Assembly (NCBI GenBank): GCA_965212125.1 | Contig: OZ243045.1 | Span: 1,488,001-1,552,000, forward strand | Length of the DNA: 64,000 nt | Source of the DNA: CAYRJD01 sp965212125 | GTDB taxonomy: Bacteria > Actinomycetota > Acidimicrobiia > Acidimicrobiales > Poriferisodalaceae | Reading direction: 5' to 3' | Shown here: piece after piece, positions 17,009 to 26,296 of the stretch | Numbering within the stretch: position 1 is the first letter of the stretch | Layout of the letters: every line of letters starts with the position of its first letter | The notes under the pieces: generated by a model | Databases searched by the model: none | Seen by the model: only the letters and a program-made list of their open reading frames with translations | Told to the model about the DNA's origin: nothing | Program-made: the position numbers and the translations under genes

Positions 17009-18627
17009 GCTGGTTGCGCCGCCGTGGCGATAGCTGTGCGGGCTGCGCTAAGCAGTCGGATTTGATCGCTGGCGATCAACGGCGTGCTGGCGGTGCCGAG
17101 GCTGGCGGCGTCTGGCCCGGTTGCGGTCGCCAGTCCGACGGCATCCAGTCCGACGGCATCCAGCGTGGCGGTTCGGCCGTGCCAATGAGCCGCCGCGGCT
17201 ACAACTTTGGCGGCTGATGCGGCCTGGGGGGCGCCGGCACTAGCGCTAGCAATCGCACCGGCAATCACGCCAGTCAGCACATCGCCCGACCCGGCAGTGG
17301 CTAACCGCTGCGACCCGGAAGTAACGGCATACACGTGGGCGGACTGGGCGGGTGTGGCGATCAACGTCGTAGGTCCTTTCAGCAACACGATTGCGTTGAA
17401 GTGCTGCGCGGCGTCCCGCACGGCTTTGAAGCGGTCTTGCTTGAACAGAGTTTGCACGCCAACACGCCCGGTTAGTCGGTTGAACTCCCCCTCGTGCGGG
17501 GTCAGCACGGTTGTTGCGCGGCGGCGTTGAACACAGCCTGGAGAGGTTGCCACCGCCGCTAGAGCGTCGGCATCGACAACAACGGGTAGCGGACAGCTTG
17601 CTATTAGCTCAGCGATCCCCTCCGCGATCTGGTCATCGTTGCCCAAGCCGGGGCCCACTACCAGCAAACCGAAACGGTCGATATCGGCCAGCACGTCCAG
17701 CACCCAGTTCGAGCCGGTGCCAACGGACACCGCTTCAAGCGGACTTCGTATCGCATCTGCCTGGCAGCCGGGCGTGCTTATTGCCACCATTCCCGCGCCG
17801 GCCTGCAGCGCAGCGGCGCAGGTGAGATAGCCCGCCCCTGGATAGTGGGCAGAGCCAGCAACCACACGCACCGCCGTTTGCCACTTGTGGGCGGTGGCAG
17901 GTGGCTGCGGCAACGCCGCGTGGGCGTCGCAGTCTTCTAGCAGGTGCGAATCTGCGCGCTCCGTTGTCGCCGCGTCAAGTTCGGCGCCGATGTTGACGAC
18001 CTCTAGTCGCCCCACTTGCGCGGCGGCTGGGTGCAACAACAAGCCTGGCTTTAGAGCCGCAAAGGTCAGCGTTGTCGTGGCTGCCCAAGATCCGAGGTCG
18101 TAGCCGGTGAGGGCATCGATGCCGGAAGGGACGTCAACGGCCAGCACCGGCGCGGATGGTTGCGGCCCTGGTTGCCAGGCTGATCGCAGGCCGGTGCCGA
18201 AGGCGGCGTCTATGACAAGGTCAAAGCACTCGCCGCAGTCGTGCGGCGACAGCCAGTCCGGTGCGCCTTGTGCGTCAGCCGATACCGCCGCCGGTGCCAG
18301 CACGTCGCAACGGGCGCCCCAGCTTTGCAAGATTTCGGCGGCGACTGCGCCGTCGGCTCCGTTGTTGCCGGGGCCGCTTACCACCAGCACGCGCCGGCCG
18401 TATGTTCCGCCCATGAGCGAGCGAGCCTCAAATGCCACCGCGCTGCCCGCTCGCTGGATCAACGCGGCAGTGGTGATGCTCGCCGGCGCGGCTGGCAGCG
18501 CACCCGCCGGCGCGGCTGGCAGCGCACCCGCCGGCGCGGCTGGCAGCGCACCCGCCGGCGCGGCTGGCGGCGCGGTAACGGCCGCATCTGCTGCGTTCAT
18601 CTGAGCCGGAGTAACGATCGGGATCAT
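17005..18627 (-). CDS. nnr: Bifunctional NAD(P)H-hydrate epimerase / ADP-dependent dehydratase
   Basis: This enzyme repairs hydrated NADH and NADPH. The 540-residue protein starts MIPIVTPAQMNAADAAV. The N-terminal epimerase (NnrE-like) shows GPGNNGADGAVAAEILQ, VIDAAFGTGL and VDVPSGIDALTGYDLG. The C-terminal dehydratase (NnrD-like) shows LLVVGPGLGNDDQIA, VVDADALAA, VLTPHEGEFNRLTG and ATAGSGDVLTGVIAGAIA with the catalytic Asp. An insert near residue 21 consists of near-perfect 24-bp repeats encoding PAGALPAA. It overlaps alr by 4 nt and starts 26 nt after the acpS stop. Confidence 0.95.
   Translation of the reverse strand: MIPIVTPAQMNAADAAVTAPPAAPAGALPAAPAGALPAAPAGALPAAPASITTAALIQRAGSAVAFEARSLMGGTYGRRVLVVSGPGNNGADGAVAAEILQSWGARCDVLAPAAVSADAQGAPDWLSPHDCGECFDLVIDAAFGTGLRSAWQPGPQPSAPVLAVDVPSGIDALTGYDLGSWAATTTLTFAALKPGLLLHPAAAQVGRLEVVNIGAELDAATTERADSHLLEDCDAHAALPQPPATAHKWQTAVRVVAGSAHYPGAGYLTCAAALQAGAGMVAISTPGCQADAIRSPLEAVSVGTGSNWVLDVLADIDRFGLLVVGPGLGNDDQIAEGIAELIASCPLPVVVDADALAAVATSPGCVQRRRATTVLTPHEGEFNRLTGRVGVQTLFKQDRFKAVRDAAQHFNAIVLLKGPTTLIATPAQSAHVYAVTSGSQRLATAGSGDVLTGVIAGAIASASAGAPQAASAAKVVAAAAHWHGRTATLDAVGLDAVGLATATGPDAASLGTASTPLIASDQIRLLSAARTAIATAAQPA
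18482..18572. repeat. 24-bp in-frame repeat, three full copies plus a partial, in nnr
   Basis: The 24-mer at 18482-18505 recurs identically at 18506-18529 and 18530-18553, with a partial fourth copy to 18572. Each encodes eight residues (GALPAAPA register), expanding the N-terminal region before the epimerase fold. Confidence 0.95.
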
Positions 18628-18653
18628 GCCGGGCGAGGTGCTGGTGCGACCTG

Positions 18654-19046
18654 CTACTGCGCTGCGACCACGGCGCCGGCGCTAGTAGAAGTGTGCGACA
18701 TAGACACCTGCCAGTCGATTACGCCACGATCGGCCGCCAGCCGCGCAGCCGCACCGGTGAGCTTCAGCTTTGGTTGGCCGGAGGTGAGTCGCTGGATCTC
18801 AATGTCGTGGAAGCGCACGGCGCCGATTCCTACTCCAAGCGCCTTCATTACCGCCTCTTTGGCGGCGAAGCGGGCGGCTAGGCGACTTGCCCTGGCCGCC
18901 TCGCTTGGGCCTTTGGACTGATCAAGCTCAAGCTCGGTAAACAAACGTTGCTTTAGCCCTGCGCGGCGAGCCAGCGCCCGCTTGAACCGCTCAACGTCCA
19001 CCAGATCGATGCCGACGCCTAGCACCGCTGGTCGGGCTGGCTTCAT
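18654..19046 (-). CDS. acpS: Holo-[acyl-carrier-protein] synthase
   Basis: AcpS attaches 4'-phosphopantetheine to acyl carrier protein. The protein is 130 residues, close to the family size. The Mg-binding Asp is in GVGIDLVDVERF (about residues 10-21) and the second metal ligand in RFAAKEAVMKALG; WQVSMSHTSTSAGAVV is the conserved C-terminal segment. The ATG at 19046 overlaps the glmS stop by 4 nt. The glmM-glmS-acpS-nnr-alr order is conserved in Actinomycetota. Confidence 0.96.
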   Translation of the reverse strand: MKPARPAVLGVGIDLVDVERFKRALARRAGLKQRLFTELELDQSKGPSEAARASRLAARFAAKEAVMKALGVGIGAVRFHDIEIQRLTSGQPKLKLTGAAARLAADRGVIDWQVSMSHTSTSAGAVVAAQ

Positions 19047-22000
19047 TTTTCTGCTATCCAGTTTTCGGCCAGAACGTGCACGGGGCGAGTCAGCAGATCC
19101 ACCACATCTATCTCCCCTAGCACGTCGTCGTTGAACGCTGGCAGGACTTCGGTAACCGCATCTACCAAGGCGCCATAGCGACCGCGGTAGCCGCGCAGTA
19201 CCGCTCGCATCTGATGAGCCGGAATGATTCCCGCAAACTGACAGTGCAGCAGTGTCAGCCCAACGACACGTCCATCTTTGGTTTCGGGCACGTGTATGAC
19301 CGTGCGGGCGTCGCTGCCGCGCCCAACGGTTACCTCGCGCTCAAAGGCGGCGCGGTGCTTGGTGCCTCGCAGGCGCGAATCTTCGGTGGTGCGCGAAACG
19401 ATTTCGCGCGCAATGCCGCCACGATCGACCACGCTGATGGTGGCGCCGACGCGGGTGAGGTCAATAGAGACCTCGTGTAGTGCGCCGCTGTCGGCGGTCA
19501 CCTCGCCGTCGATGCGGTATCGGGTGTAGCCACTGACTGCCTCAACGGCTGGGTCGAGTGCGGCCAGAGCCTGCAGCGCGGCGTAGCTGAGCCGATCGCG
19601 TGGCACGCCGGCGGCTATCACTTCGCTGACTAGCAACGAGGACAGCAGGGAATCTTCGGCTCGCGATATGCCCACGGTTACCGACTTGGCTTGGTGCTTG
19701 ATGGTGTCGACCGGGCGAGTCAGCTCGTCGATGGCGGTGTTGAGGGCACCTTCCAAATCTTCCAGCACGGTCGCTGGCGTGCCGACCTTGCCCAGCGTCT
19801 GCTGATACGACTCAAGCGGTGTTACTCCTTGCACGAACGGCAGCACCACCGCTAGCCGCAGTGCAGTGGCGACTCGCAGATGGCCGTCGTAGGTGCCGGC
19901 TTGCAGCGCGGCTAGCAGCTGGTTGGTGGGGGCGGCGATGTCTTGCGCAACGTCTTTTAACAGGTCGGTCGTGGATGGGGCTGGCGGAATCGCAGACTGT
20001 GTCGCAGGCTGTGTCGCAGGCAGCGCGGTGTAGCGCCCGATGGCGGCCTCAACGCTGACTCGCATCTCACGCAGCGGATCGGCCAACGAATCAATCACGC
20101 GTGCGGCCTCGTAGGCGAACAGATGCCCGGCGACGGTCGCCAGCACGAAATCAAGCGCCGGATGAACCGTCGGCAAGGCCAGCACGTCGCTGCCGCCGGC
20201 TAGCTGGCTGGTTTTGGATGCGAACACCACCGGCGTGGAGCGATGCGCCCGGTAGATGTCTATTTCTTTGGCGATGTCCGCATCCACCGACGCTGGGGTT
20301 CCCGCCGCGCAGACAAGAATCAGCGGCTCGCTAGATAGGTCAACGTGTTTTTTGTTTTCGGTTGAGTCTTCGGCGACGGCGTGGTAGCAGAGCTCGGAGA
20401 TTTTTATGCGAATCTCGCTGGCGGCTATGGAGTTGGCGCCGTTGCCCACCACCGCCCAATGTCGTTTGGCTCCGATGTGGCGGCGAGCCACCAACATGAT
20501 CTCGGCGCGGCTGGCGAGCACTTCATCTATGGCACCCGGCATGGCTTCTAGGGCGTTGAGCAGGTCGGTCACTAGCTCTGCGTGCGCGGTTGTCTCGGGC
20601 GCGGTTGTTGCTGGCCCGGCTAGCTCTGGTCCGGCTAGCTCTTCGCACATGGCCACCGCCAGAAGCGTCAAGGCGGCCACCTGCGCATAGAAGGCCTTGG
20701 TGGATGCGACCGACATCTCAACGTCTCGCCCGTCGGAGGTGTAAAGGACTCCGTCGGCACGTTCGGTCAGGTCGCTGTTGCGGCGATTGACGATCGCTAG
20801 CACCGTTGCGCCGCGTGCCCGCGCCAGTTCAACGGTCCGATTGAGGTCGGTGGTGGTGCCGGACTGGCTAACCGCAACCACCAAAGTGTCGCTCATGTCT
20901 TCGCTCAGGGCGAATCCGCTGAGCTCTGTCGCTAGGCAGGCTGAGACTTTCGGAAATGGCTGGGCTGGCGATGTTGGCTGGACCGTTTGGGCTGTCTGAG
21001 CCGTCTGAGCCGAAGCCCACAGCAAATCGCAAAAATGCGGTAGAGAGGCTGCCGCGACGGCCGCCGTGCCTTGGCCGATGGCGACGATGTTTTTTAGCGC
21101 GCCGGTTCGCAGCAGCTCGGCAAGGTGAGGTGGGAAAGCCGAGTCTTCCAAAACCACCCGGACACGGTTGGCCGGGCTGGCACCGGTACCGCGAGAATCA
21201 CCGCCACGCTCAATTCGCCCCCGCAAGGTCGTGCGAAACGAGCGAGGGGCTTCACGGATCTCTTTCAGGAAAAAGTGCGGGGCGTCGCCGCGGTCAATGT
21301 CGCGGGTGGTTACTTCGGCGGTGGTCATCTCGCTGGCGGCTATCGGCAGCTGAGAACCGTCATAGGAATATCGCTCAATCGCTTGCGTTCTGGCTTCGGA
21401 GCTGGCCAACTCAGGGCTAGCTAACTCAGGGCTGACTAAGTCGGCGGCGTCAAGCATGATGATCTGGCCGCGGCTGCCGACCGGGTTGTCGACGTCGGCG
21501 GAAGTTTCCCCGTTCATCCGCAGATAATCGTCAACCTCTTCCACCAACCCGTACGGCTCGCTCGCCACTATGTACGCATTGGGGGTGCTGCCTACATACA
21601 GGGCCTGCCCGCTGCCGCGCAGCGCCAACAGCAAGCAGCCCGGCGCAGCCGATGTGTGTGCGGCTATGGCTACTGAGCCTTCAAGGTCGTTGACGGTTTG
21701 CGAAAACGCCGACAGCAACTGCTGCGGCGGGGCCTGTTCAAGCAAGGCTCGCTGCAGCAAGGTGGGGATCGCTTTGGCGTCGGTGGTTATTTCCGGGGCG
21801 ATCCGTAGGGCGTTGCGCTCTTTGAGATCAACGAAATTGTCTACGTCGCCGTTCAACACCACCGCGCAATGCAACGCTCTGTCGGAGGGGTGGTCGGCTG
21901 GGGCTGTGCTGGCTAGCTCTGGGCTGGCTAGCTCTGGGCTGGCTAGCTCGCTGCCGTCAAGCGGGTGCGCGTTTGATTCAGAAATTATTCCCACGCTGGC

Positions 22001-22777
22001 CCAGCGGGTGTGCGCTAGCACCGACACCTGCGCACCGGGCTGGCTGAGTGCTGCGTGCAGGTTTTCGTCGTTGCTTATTTGCTCGCGCAAGGCTGCGGAG
22101 TTATCGCCAAGCTCGCCGATTTCTGCCGCCACCTTGTAGGTGAACGGAATGCCGCTGCGGGGCGTGGTGTCGCCGCGGGTTGTGGTGTCGCTGCGGGCTG
22201 CGCCGCCTTCTGGGTGGCCAACAAAAACCTGCAACCCCGCCGAATCACGACCCCTTACCTCAAGCCGATCAAGCGACGACAGTGCTACTTGAATGGCCCA
22301 AAGCCCGATGATGGCTGCGTCGGGAAGTGCCGGGCTGGCCGAATCTGCGCTGGTGTACAGGTCGGCGATCGCTGTCGCTGTGCGAAGCCGGTCGCGCGCT
22401 ATTGCGAACACGCTGTCCGCAAGCTGGCCCGTCAGCTCGGTCGCCTCGGCTATCGCACTGACAGCCGAATCGGGATACGACATGTCCAGCAGAGCGTCAA
22501 TGCGTGCCAACTCATTCGCTAGTTTTTTGGCTGCCTTGCTGGTTGCGGTTTGGATCTGGGAGTTCCCCACCAGCCGCCGCACGCCGGGGAGCGAGCGCAA
22601 ACGATGGTCAACCTCCCGACACATCTCAGCGGCGTGGCGCAACTGCGGTATCTGCGTTACCGGATTGTCAATCCCGGCTAGCTCTTGAGCGGCCTCCAGC
22701 AACACCGGCACCAGCAGCTCTGGCTCAACCGGCGGGCGGTCATCGCTTTGAGTCGCGATAGCGACAATCCCGCACAT
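19043..22777 (-). CDS. glmS: GlmS-like glutamine amidotransferase/SIS protein, strongly enlarged
   Basis: Probable glutamine-fructose-6-phosphate aminotransferase, first step of UDP-GlcNAc synthesis, but 1244 residues instead of ~610. It starts MCGIVAIA with the nucleophile Cys2. A helical insert of ~155 residues separates this from RLEVRGRDSAGLQVF (~171-185) and LAHTRWASVGIISESNAHPL (~254-273), motifs of the class II amidotransferase domain. FFLKEIREAPRSFR (~502) opens the isomerase half: first SIS domain VAVSQSGTTTDLNRTVELA and ASTKAF, second SIS domain from VVGNGANSIAASEIRIKISE. About 300 further C-terminal residues have no clear match to GlmS. Several PELAS-type repeats expand loops. It is followed by acpS and preceded by glmM, which supports the role. 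Confidence 0.82.
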   Translation of the reverse strand: MCGIVAIATQSDDRPPVEPELLVPVLLEAAQELAGIDNPVTQIPQLRHAAEMCREVDHRLRSLPGVRRLVGNSQIQTATSKAAKKLANELARIDALLDMSYPDSAVSAIAEATELTGQLADSVFAIARDRLRTATAIADLYTSADSASPALPDAAIIGLWAIQVALSSLDRLEVRGRDSAGLQVFVGHPEGGAARSDTTTRGDTTPRSGIPFTYKVAAEIGELGDNSAALREQISNDENLHAALSQPGAQVSVLAHTRWASVGIISESNAHPLDGSELASPELASPELASTAPADHPSDRALHCAVVLNGDVDNFVDLKERNALRIAPEITTDAKAIPTLLQRALLEQAPPQQLLSAFSQTVNDLEGSVAIAAHTSAAPGCLLLALRGSGQALYVGSTPNAYIVASEPYGLVEEVDDYLRMNGETSADVDNPVGSRGQIIMLDAADLVSPELASPELASSEARTQAIERYSYDGSQLPIAASEMTTAEVTTRDIDRGDAPHFFLKEIREAPRSFRTTLRGRIERGGDSRGTGASPANRVRVVLEDSAFPPHLAELLRTGALKNIVAIGQGTAAVAAASLPHFCDLLWASAQTAQTAQTVQPTSPAQPFPKVSACLATELSGFALSEDMSDTLVVAVSQSGTTTDLNRTVELARARGATVLAIVNRRNSDLTERADGVLYTSDGRDVEMSVASTKAFYAQVAALTLLAVAMCEELAGPELAGPATTAPETTAHAELVTDLLNALEAMPGAIDEVLASRAEIMLVARRHIGAKRHWAVVGNGANSIAASEIRIKISELCYHAVAEDSTENKKHVDLSSEPLILVCAAGTPASVDADIAKEIDIYRAHRSTPVVFASKTSQLAGGSDVLALPTVHPALDFVLATVAGHLFAYEAARVIDSLADPLREMRVSVEAAIGRYTALPATQPATQSAIPPAPSTTDLLKDVAQDIAAPTNQLLAALQAGTYDGHLRVATALRLAVVLPFVQGVTPLESYQQTLGKVGTPATVLEDLEGALNTAIDELTRPVDTIKHQAKSVTVGISRAEDSLLSSLLVSEVIAAGVPRDRLSYAALQALAALDPAVEAVSGYTRYRIDGEVTADSGALHEVSIDLTRVGATISVVDRGGIAREIVSRTTEDSRLRGTKHRAAFEREVTVGRGSDARTVIHVPETKDGRVVGLTLLHCQFAGIIPAHQMRAVLRGYRGRYGALVDAVTEVLPAFNDDVLGEIDVVDLLTRPVHVLAENWIAEK
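21908..21952. repeat. 3 x 15-bp in-frame repeat in glmS (one of several)
   Basis: gctggctagctctgg at 21908-21922 and 21923-21937, and a third copy at 21938-21952 with three changed bases at its end, encode SPELA repeats. Related 15-bp units recur in the same gene at 21401-21445 (three, imperfect) and 20611-20640 (two), and an 18-bp unit twice at 22164-22199. The same short motif has expanded at separate places in one gene. Confidence 0.9.
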
Positions 22778-22832
22778 AGCTGTTGAGATTACCGACCGAC
22801 TTGAGTTCTACGGATACAGGCGCGGCGATTGG

Positions 22833-24218
22833 TCAAGGTGTGCTCTCAATGTGGGCCTTCACCGCAGCGATTAGCTGGCTGACCAAAAGTTCCGCAGATG
22901 CCAGATCCTTGGCTTCGGTCATCACTCGCACCAGCGGTTCGGTGCCGCTGGGTCGCACCAAAAATCGTGAGTGCGCGGGCGTGGCGGTGTCGTCTTGCTG
23001 GATTTTTTCTAGCTCACTTTCAAGCTCGGCTGGAAGCCGCTGCCAGATCGTGGGAACGGCGACGTTCTTTAGCACCTGCGGATACTGCGCCATGGCGCTA
23101 TCGGCCAGCCGGGCGGCGCCTAGCGCTGAGCCAGCCTGGCCAGCCTGGTCGGCGGTTCGCAGTAGCAGATCGGCTAGATGCACGCCGCTGCGAAGCCCGT
23201 CGCCGGTTTTGGCAAGGCGCCGAAAAATAATGTGTCCGGACTGCTCGCCGCCCAGATCAAACCCACCTTCGTCGATGGCGTTCAACACGTAGCGGTCGCC
23301 TACTTGAGTTTCTACGAAGTTGATGTCAGCCGCGGCCAACGCCTCGCGCATACCGAGATTTGCCATAACGGTGCTGACAAGTGTGCGGTGCGCTAGCTGT
23401 GCTGTTGCGGCTAGGTCGCGGGCGAACAGCACCAGCAGGCGATCTCCGTTAATCAAATTGCCGTCGTCGTCTACCGCTATCAGGCGGTCGCCGTCGCCGT
23501 CAAAACACATGCCTAGGTCGGCGCCGCGGCTAACCACCTCAGCCTGGAGAGCTTGCGGATGCAGCGAGCCGCAACCCTCATTGATGTTGCGGCCGTTGGG
23601 TGAATCAAACATCGCCACCACGTCTGCGCCCAGTCGCCTAAGCATGTCGGCCGCGTAAGGTGCAGTAGCACCATTGGCCGTGTCTATTACCAAACGAACT
23701 CCGTCCAGAGTTCGGTCGCCGATGCCTGCTCGCAGTGAGCGTTCGTAACTAAGCAGCGCTTCTGCGGGCGTGTGTTCGCTAGCAGGTTGCGCGTTCGGCA
23801 GATTCGGGCTAGCCAGATCTGGCTTGGCGGCAGGCTGGTCTAGCTGGCGGGCTATTGCTTGTTCAACATCGGTGGTCAGTTTGGTGCCGCCGCGGGCGAA
23901 CAGCTTCACGCCGTTATCGGTCCAGGGGTTGTGCGAGGCCGACACCATTGCACCGCTGCAGTTCCAGATGTCGCAGGCGTAGGAAACAACCGGCGTGGCG
24001 ACCGTGCCGAGATCAATGACCTCTGCTCCGGCGGCTTGCGCTCCTCTTATTAGGGCGGTGGTTAGCTGCGGCGATGACTCACGCGTGTCGGCGCCAACCA
24101 CAAAGCGCTGCGCGCCAAGCACTTGAGTTGCGGCAAAAGCGAGGCGAGCGACGAACTCTTCAGTTAGCTGAGTGAGCGCCGGCCCACGCACACCATCTGT
24201 GCCAAAGCGCAGTTGCAT
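22833..24218 (-). CDS. glmM: Phosphoglucosamine mutase
   Basis: GlmM converts glucosamine-6-phosphate to glucosamine-1-phosphate for peptidoglycan. The ATG at 24218 gives 461 residues starting MQLRFGTDGVRG, the family N terminus; an in-frame GTG 36 nt upstream is possible but has no ribosome-binding site. The phosphoserine loop is MVSASHNPWTDNGVKLF with Ser95, the Mg site FDGDGDRLIAVDDDG, the sugar-binding loop GGEQSGHIIF, and the phosphate-binding loop LVRPSGTEPLVRVM. It precedes glmS by 55 nt, giving consecutive steps of UDP-GlcNAc synthesis. Confidence 0.96.
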   Translation of the reverse strand: MQLRFGTDGVRGPALTQLTEEFVARLAFAATQVLGAQRFVVGADTRESSPQLTTALIRGAQAAGAEVIDLGTVATPVVSYACDIWNCSGAMVSASHNPWTDNGVKLFARGGTKLTTDVEQAIARQLDQPAAKPDLASPNLPNAQPASEHTPAEALLSYERSLRAGIGDRTLDGVRLVIDTANGATAPYAADMLRRLGADVVAMFDSPNGRNINEGCGSLHPQALQAEVVSRGADLGMCFDGDGDRLIAVDDDGNLINGDRLLVLFARDLAATAQLAHRTLVSTVMANLGMREALAAADINFVETQVGDRYVLNAIDEGGFDLGGEQSGHIIFRRLAKTGDGLRSGVHLADLLLRTADQAGQAGSALGAARLADSAMAQYPQVLKNVAVPTIWQRLPAELESELEKIQQDDTATPAHSRFLVRPSGTEPLVRVMTEAKDLASAELLVSQLIAAVKAHIESTP

Positions 24219-24269
24219 CAGGCTGGTTGGACGGCCACAGGAAAGCCCGGGCACGCAAAGTTGCCGTGT

Positions 24270-24662
24270 TTAGCGCTTGGAATACTGCGGGGCCTTGCGG
24301 GCTTTTTTGAGGCCGTACTTTTTGCTTTCCTTTATGCGCGCATCACGCTGCAAAAAGCCAGCCGACTTAAGCGCCGGTCGGCGTTCTTGATCAAGTTCAA
24401 CCAAGGCGCGCGCAATACCCAAACGCAAGGCGTCGGCCTGCCCTGAGACGCCACCTCCGCACAGGGTCGCATCAACGTCATAGGTTGCTGCTGTCTCGCT
24501 TACGCGAAACGGCTCGGTGATGGTCTCGCGGTAGCTAGCCGAAGTGAAGTATTTGTCGAACTCACGGCCGTTGACTTTGATGACGCCAGCGCCAGCGGTC
24601 AGCCGCACACGGGCAATGGCTCGCTTGCGGCGGCCGGTTGTTTGGACGAGAGGTTGGGGCAC
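24270..24662 (-). CDS. rpsI: 30S ribosomal protein S9
   Basis: S9 contacts the P-site tRNA through its C-terminal tail. The 130-residue protein starts with GTG, preceded by AGGT 6 nt upstream. TTGRRKRAIARVRL, GGGVSGQADALRLGIARALVE and the basic C terminus KKYGLKKARKAPQYSKR are conserved, with the final Ser-Lys-Arg intact. It follows rplM by 27 nt in the usual rplM-rpsI pair. Confidence 0.98.
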   Translation of the reverse strand: MPQPLVQTTGRRKRAIARVRLTAGAGVIKVNGREFDKYFTSASYRETITEPFRVSETAATYDVDATLCGGGVSGQADALRLGIARALVELDQERRPALKSAGFLQRDARIKESKKYGLKKARKAPQYSKR

Positions 24663-24689
24663 GGTTTACCTAGTTATCTGGTTGGTTGT

Positions 24690-25220
24690 TTATTCGGCTG
24701 CTTGCGCTGCGGCTCGGCGGTCCGCGGCTTCACGGGCAGCTTGCTGAGTTCGGCGAGCCACCTCGCCACGGCGGGTGAGTCTGCCAGTGCGCTTCAACGT
24801 CAGCGGCTTGGGCGATTGGGCGCCGTGCGGGTGATCCGGCCCGGCATACACCTTCAGCTTGCCTAGCTGCGCTGCACCCAGGCGGTTATGCGGCAGCATT
24901 CCTTCAATGGTGTGGCGCACCGCATCGGCCGGGCGGCTTTCAAGTAGGTCGCCGTAGGTCTTCGTGTGCAGCCCGCCGGGATAACCAGAGTGGCGGTAGA
25001 CCTGCTTTTGCGTCAGCTTGTTGCCGGTCAGCACCACCTTGGCGGCGTTGACGATGATGACGTGGTCGCCGGTGTCAACGTAGGGGGCAAACGTGGGTTT
25101 GTGCTTGCCTCTCAATAGTCGGGCGACTTCGGTAGCCAGGCGCCCCAGCACTAAGCCATCGGCATCGATGACGTGCCATTCGCGAGTTATCTCGCTGGCT
25201 TTGGGTGCGTAAGTGGGCAT
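24690..25220 (-). CDS. rplM: 50S ribosomal protein L13
   Basis: L13 is an early-assembly 50S protein. The 176-residue protein has the canonical core, REWHVIDADGLVLGRLATEV, VIIVNAAKVVLTGNKLTQK and VRHTIEGMLPHNRLG, ending near residue 145. A basic, Ala/Arg-rich C-terminal extension of about 30 residues (RRGEVARRTQQAAREAADRR) follows and is not in typical L13. It is the first gene of the rplM-rpsI operon. Confidence 0.97.
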   Translation of the reverse strand: MPTYAPKASEITREWHVIDADGLVLGRLATEVARLLRGKHKPTFAPYVDTGDHVIIVNAAKVVLTGNKLTQKQVYRHSGYPGGLHTKTYGDLLESRPADAVRHTIEGMLPHNRLGAAQLGKLKVYAGPDHPHGAQSPKPLTLKRTGRLTRRGEVARRTQQAAREAADRRAAAQAAE

Positions 25221-25358
25221 TTGTTCTGGTTTCGCGTCTGGCGGTGGTTGTTTAGCGGTGTCTTATCTAGCGATGTCTCGGTGTCTCACCGCAACCCCCA
25301 AAGGCTAAGGCTCTGGGCGGCAAGGCGCAACGCTCGCGGGGCTAGCGGTTCCAGCTGA
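25221..25358 (-). promoter_or_regulatory. rplM-rpsI upstream region
   Basis: 138 nt between the truA stop and rplM start, the likely promoter and leader of rplM-rpsI. A short inverted repeat cggtg-tct-caccg is visible near 25281-25295. No convincing -35/-10 pair could be assigned by eye. No coding sequence seen. Confidence 0.35.
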
Positions 25359-26222
25359 CTAATAGCTAACGCCGACCAAGGTCAGGCCTTGGGGCGGGGC
25401 GATTTGTTTGACTGCGTTGCGGTCTTTGGCGGCCAGGATCTTCGGCACATCTTCTGGCTGTTGCCGACCTTGCCCGACCGTTACGCACAACCCCACTATT
25501 GATCTGATCATCTGATGGCAAAACGCCCAGGCGGTTATGTCAAACACCAGTAGTCGGGCTGCTTGATCGGCGCGGTCGGATCGGTCAGCGCTGTCGGCGT
25601 GATCGCTAGGGCATGTCCAACTGGCGTCTAACACGTGGCGGGTCAGGCTGATCGGCGTATCGGTTTGACGACAAAACGAACTGAAATCGTGCTCGCCGAT
25701 AAAGCACCGTGCGGCGGCGTTCATGGCCGCTAGGTCCAACGGACAGCTCAAGTGCCATTGGCGGTGTGATCGCAGCGGGTCGTGTGAGGTCGCGTTGCGT
25801 ATGACGTATTGATACGAGCGTGATTTGGCGGAATGTCTGGCGTCAAAGTCGCCGGGCACCGCAACCGCGGCAGATACAGCAATATCGGGTGCCAGCATTT
25901 TGTTTAGCTTGTCCGCCAGGCCGTCAAACTCAAGCTGGCCGCTGGCGCTGGCAAAAGACACCACCTGCGCTGTTGCGTGTACGCCCGCATCGGTGCGACC
26001 CGCAACCGTCAGCTCAACAGGTCCGTTCAACACACGCTCCAGCGCGGCTCGCAGATCTCCCGCCACCGTTCTAACCCCTTGATTTTCGGCAAATCCCCGA
26101 AACTGAGTGCCGTTGTAGGCCAGGTCTAGGCGGACTTTTTGCGGCGCTGTTGCGGGCACTGCCGCGGGCATCGCTGCGGGCGTTCCCGCGGGTGCGGCTT
26201 CACGTTCAGGGCGGCTATTCAC
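25359..26222 (-). CDS. truA: tRNA pseudouridine(38-40) synthase TruA
   Basis: TruA makes pseudouridine at positions 38-40 in the tRNA anticodon arm. The catalytic Asp is Asp78 in LTVAGRTDAGVHATAQV. VRLDLAYNGTQFRGFAENQG opens the fold at residue ~30 and TAWAFCHQMIRSIVGLCVTVG lies in the C-terminal part. The 287-residue reading starts with GTG; the first ~28 residues (Ala/Pro-rich, PAAMPAAVPATAP) resemble the low-complexity additions elsewhere here, and the true start could be later. In related genomes truA follows rplQ; here two other genes intervene. Confidence 0.94.
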   Translation of the reverse strand: MNSRPEREAAPAGTPAAMPAAVPATAPQKVRLDLAYNGTQFRGFAENQGVRTVAGDLRAALERVLNGPVELTVAGRTDAGVHATAQVVSFASASGQLEFDGLADKLNKMLAPDIAVSAAVAVPGDFDARHSAKSRSYQYVIRNATSHDPLRSHRQWHLSCPLDLAAMNAAARCFIGEHDFSSFCRQTDTPISLTRHVLDASWTCPSDHADSADRSDRADQAARLLVFDITAWAFCHQMIRSIVGLCVTVGQGRQQPEDVPKILAAKDRNAVKQIAPPQGLTLVGVSY

Positions 26223-26296
26223 AGCGTTCAGAGTAATGTCAGGGGTCTATTGCGGATGCTTGAGAAGGGCGCGGACGCTTTGAGAGGGGCTTTTAC

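Noticed and set aside
18241..18921. 226-codon plus-strand open frame with RRGWQRTR repeats
   Set aside because: Product of the 24-bp nnr repeat read on the opposite strand.
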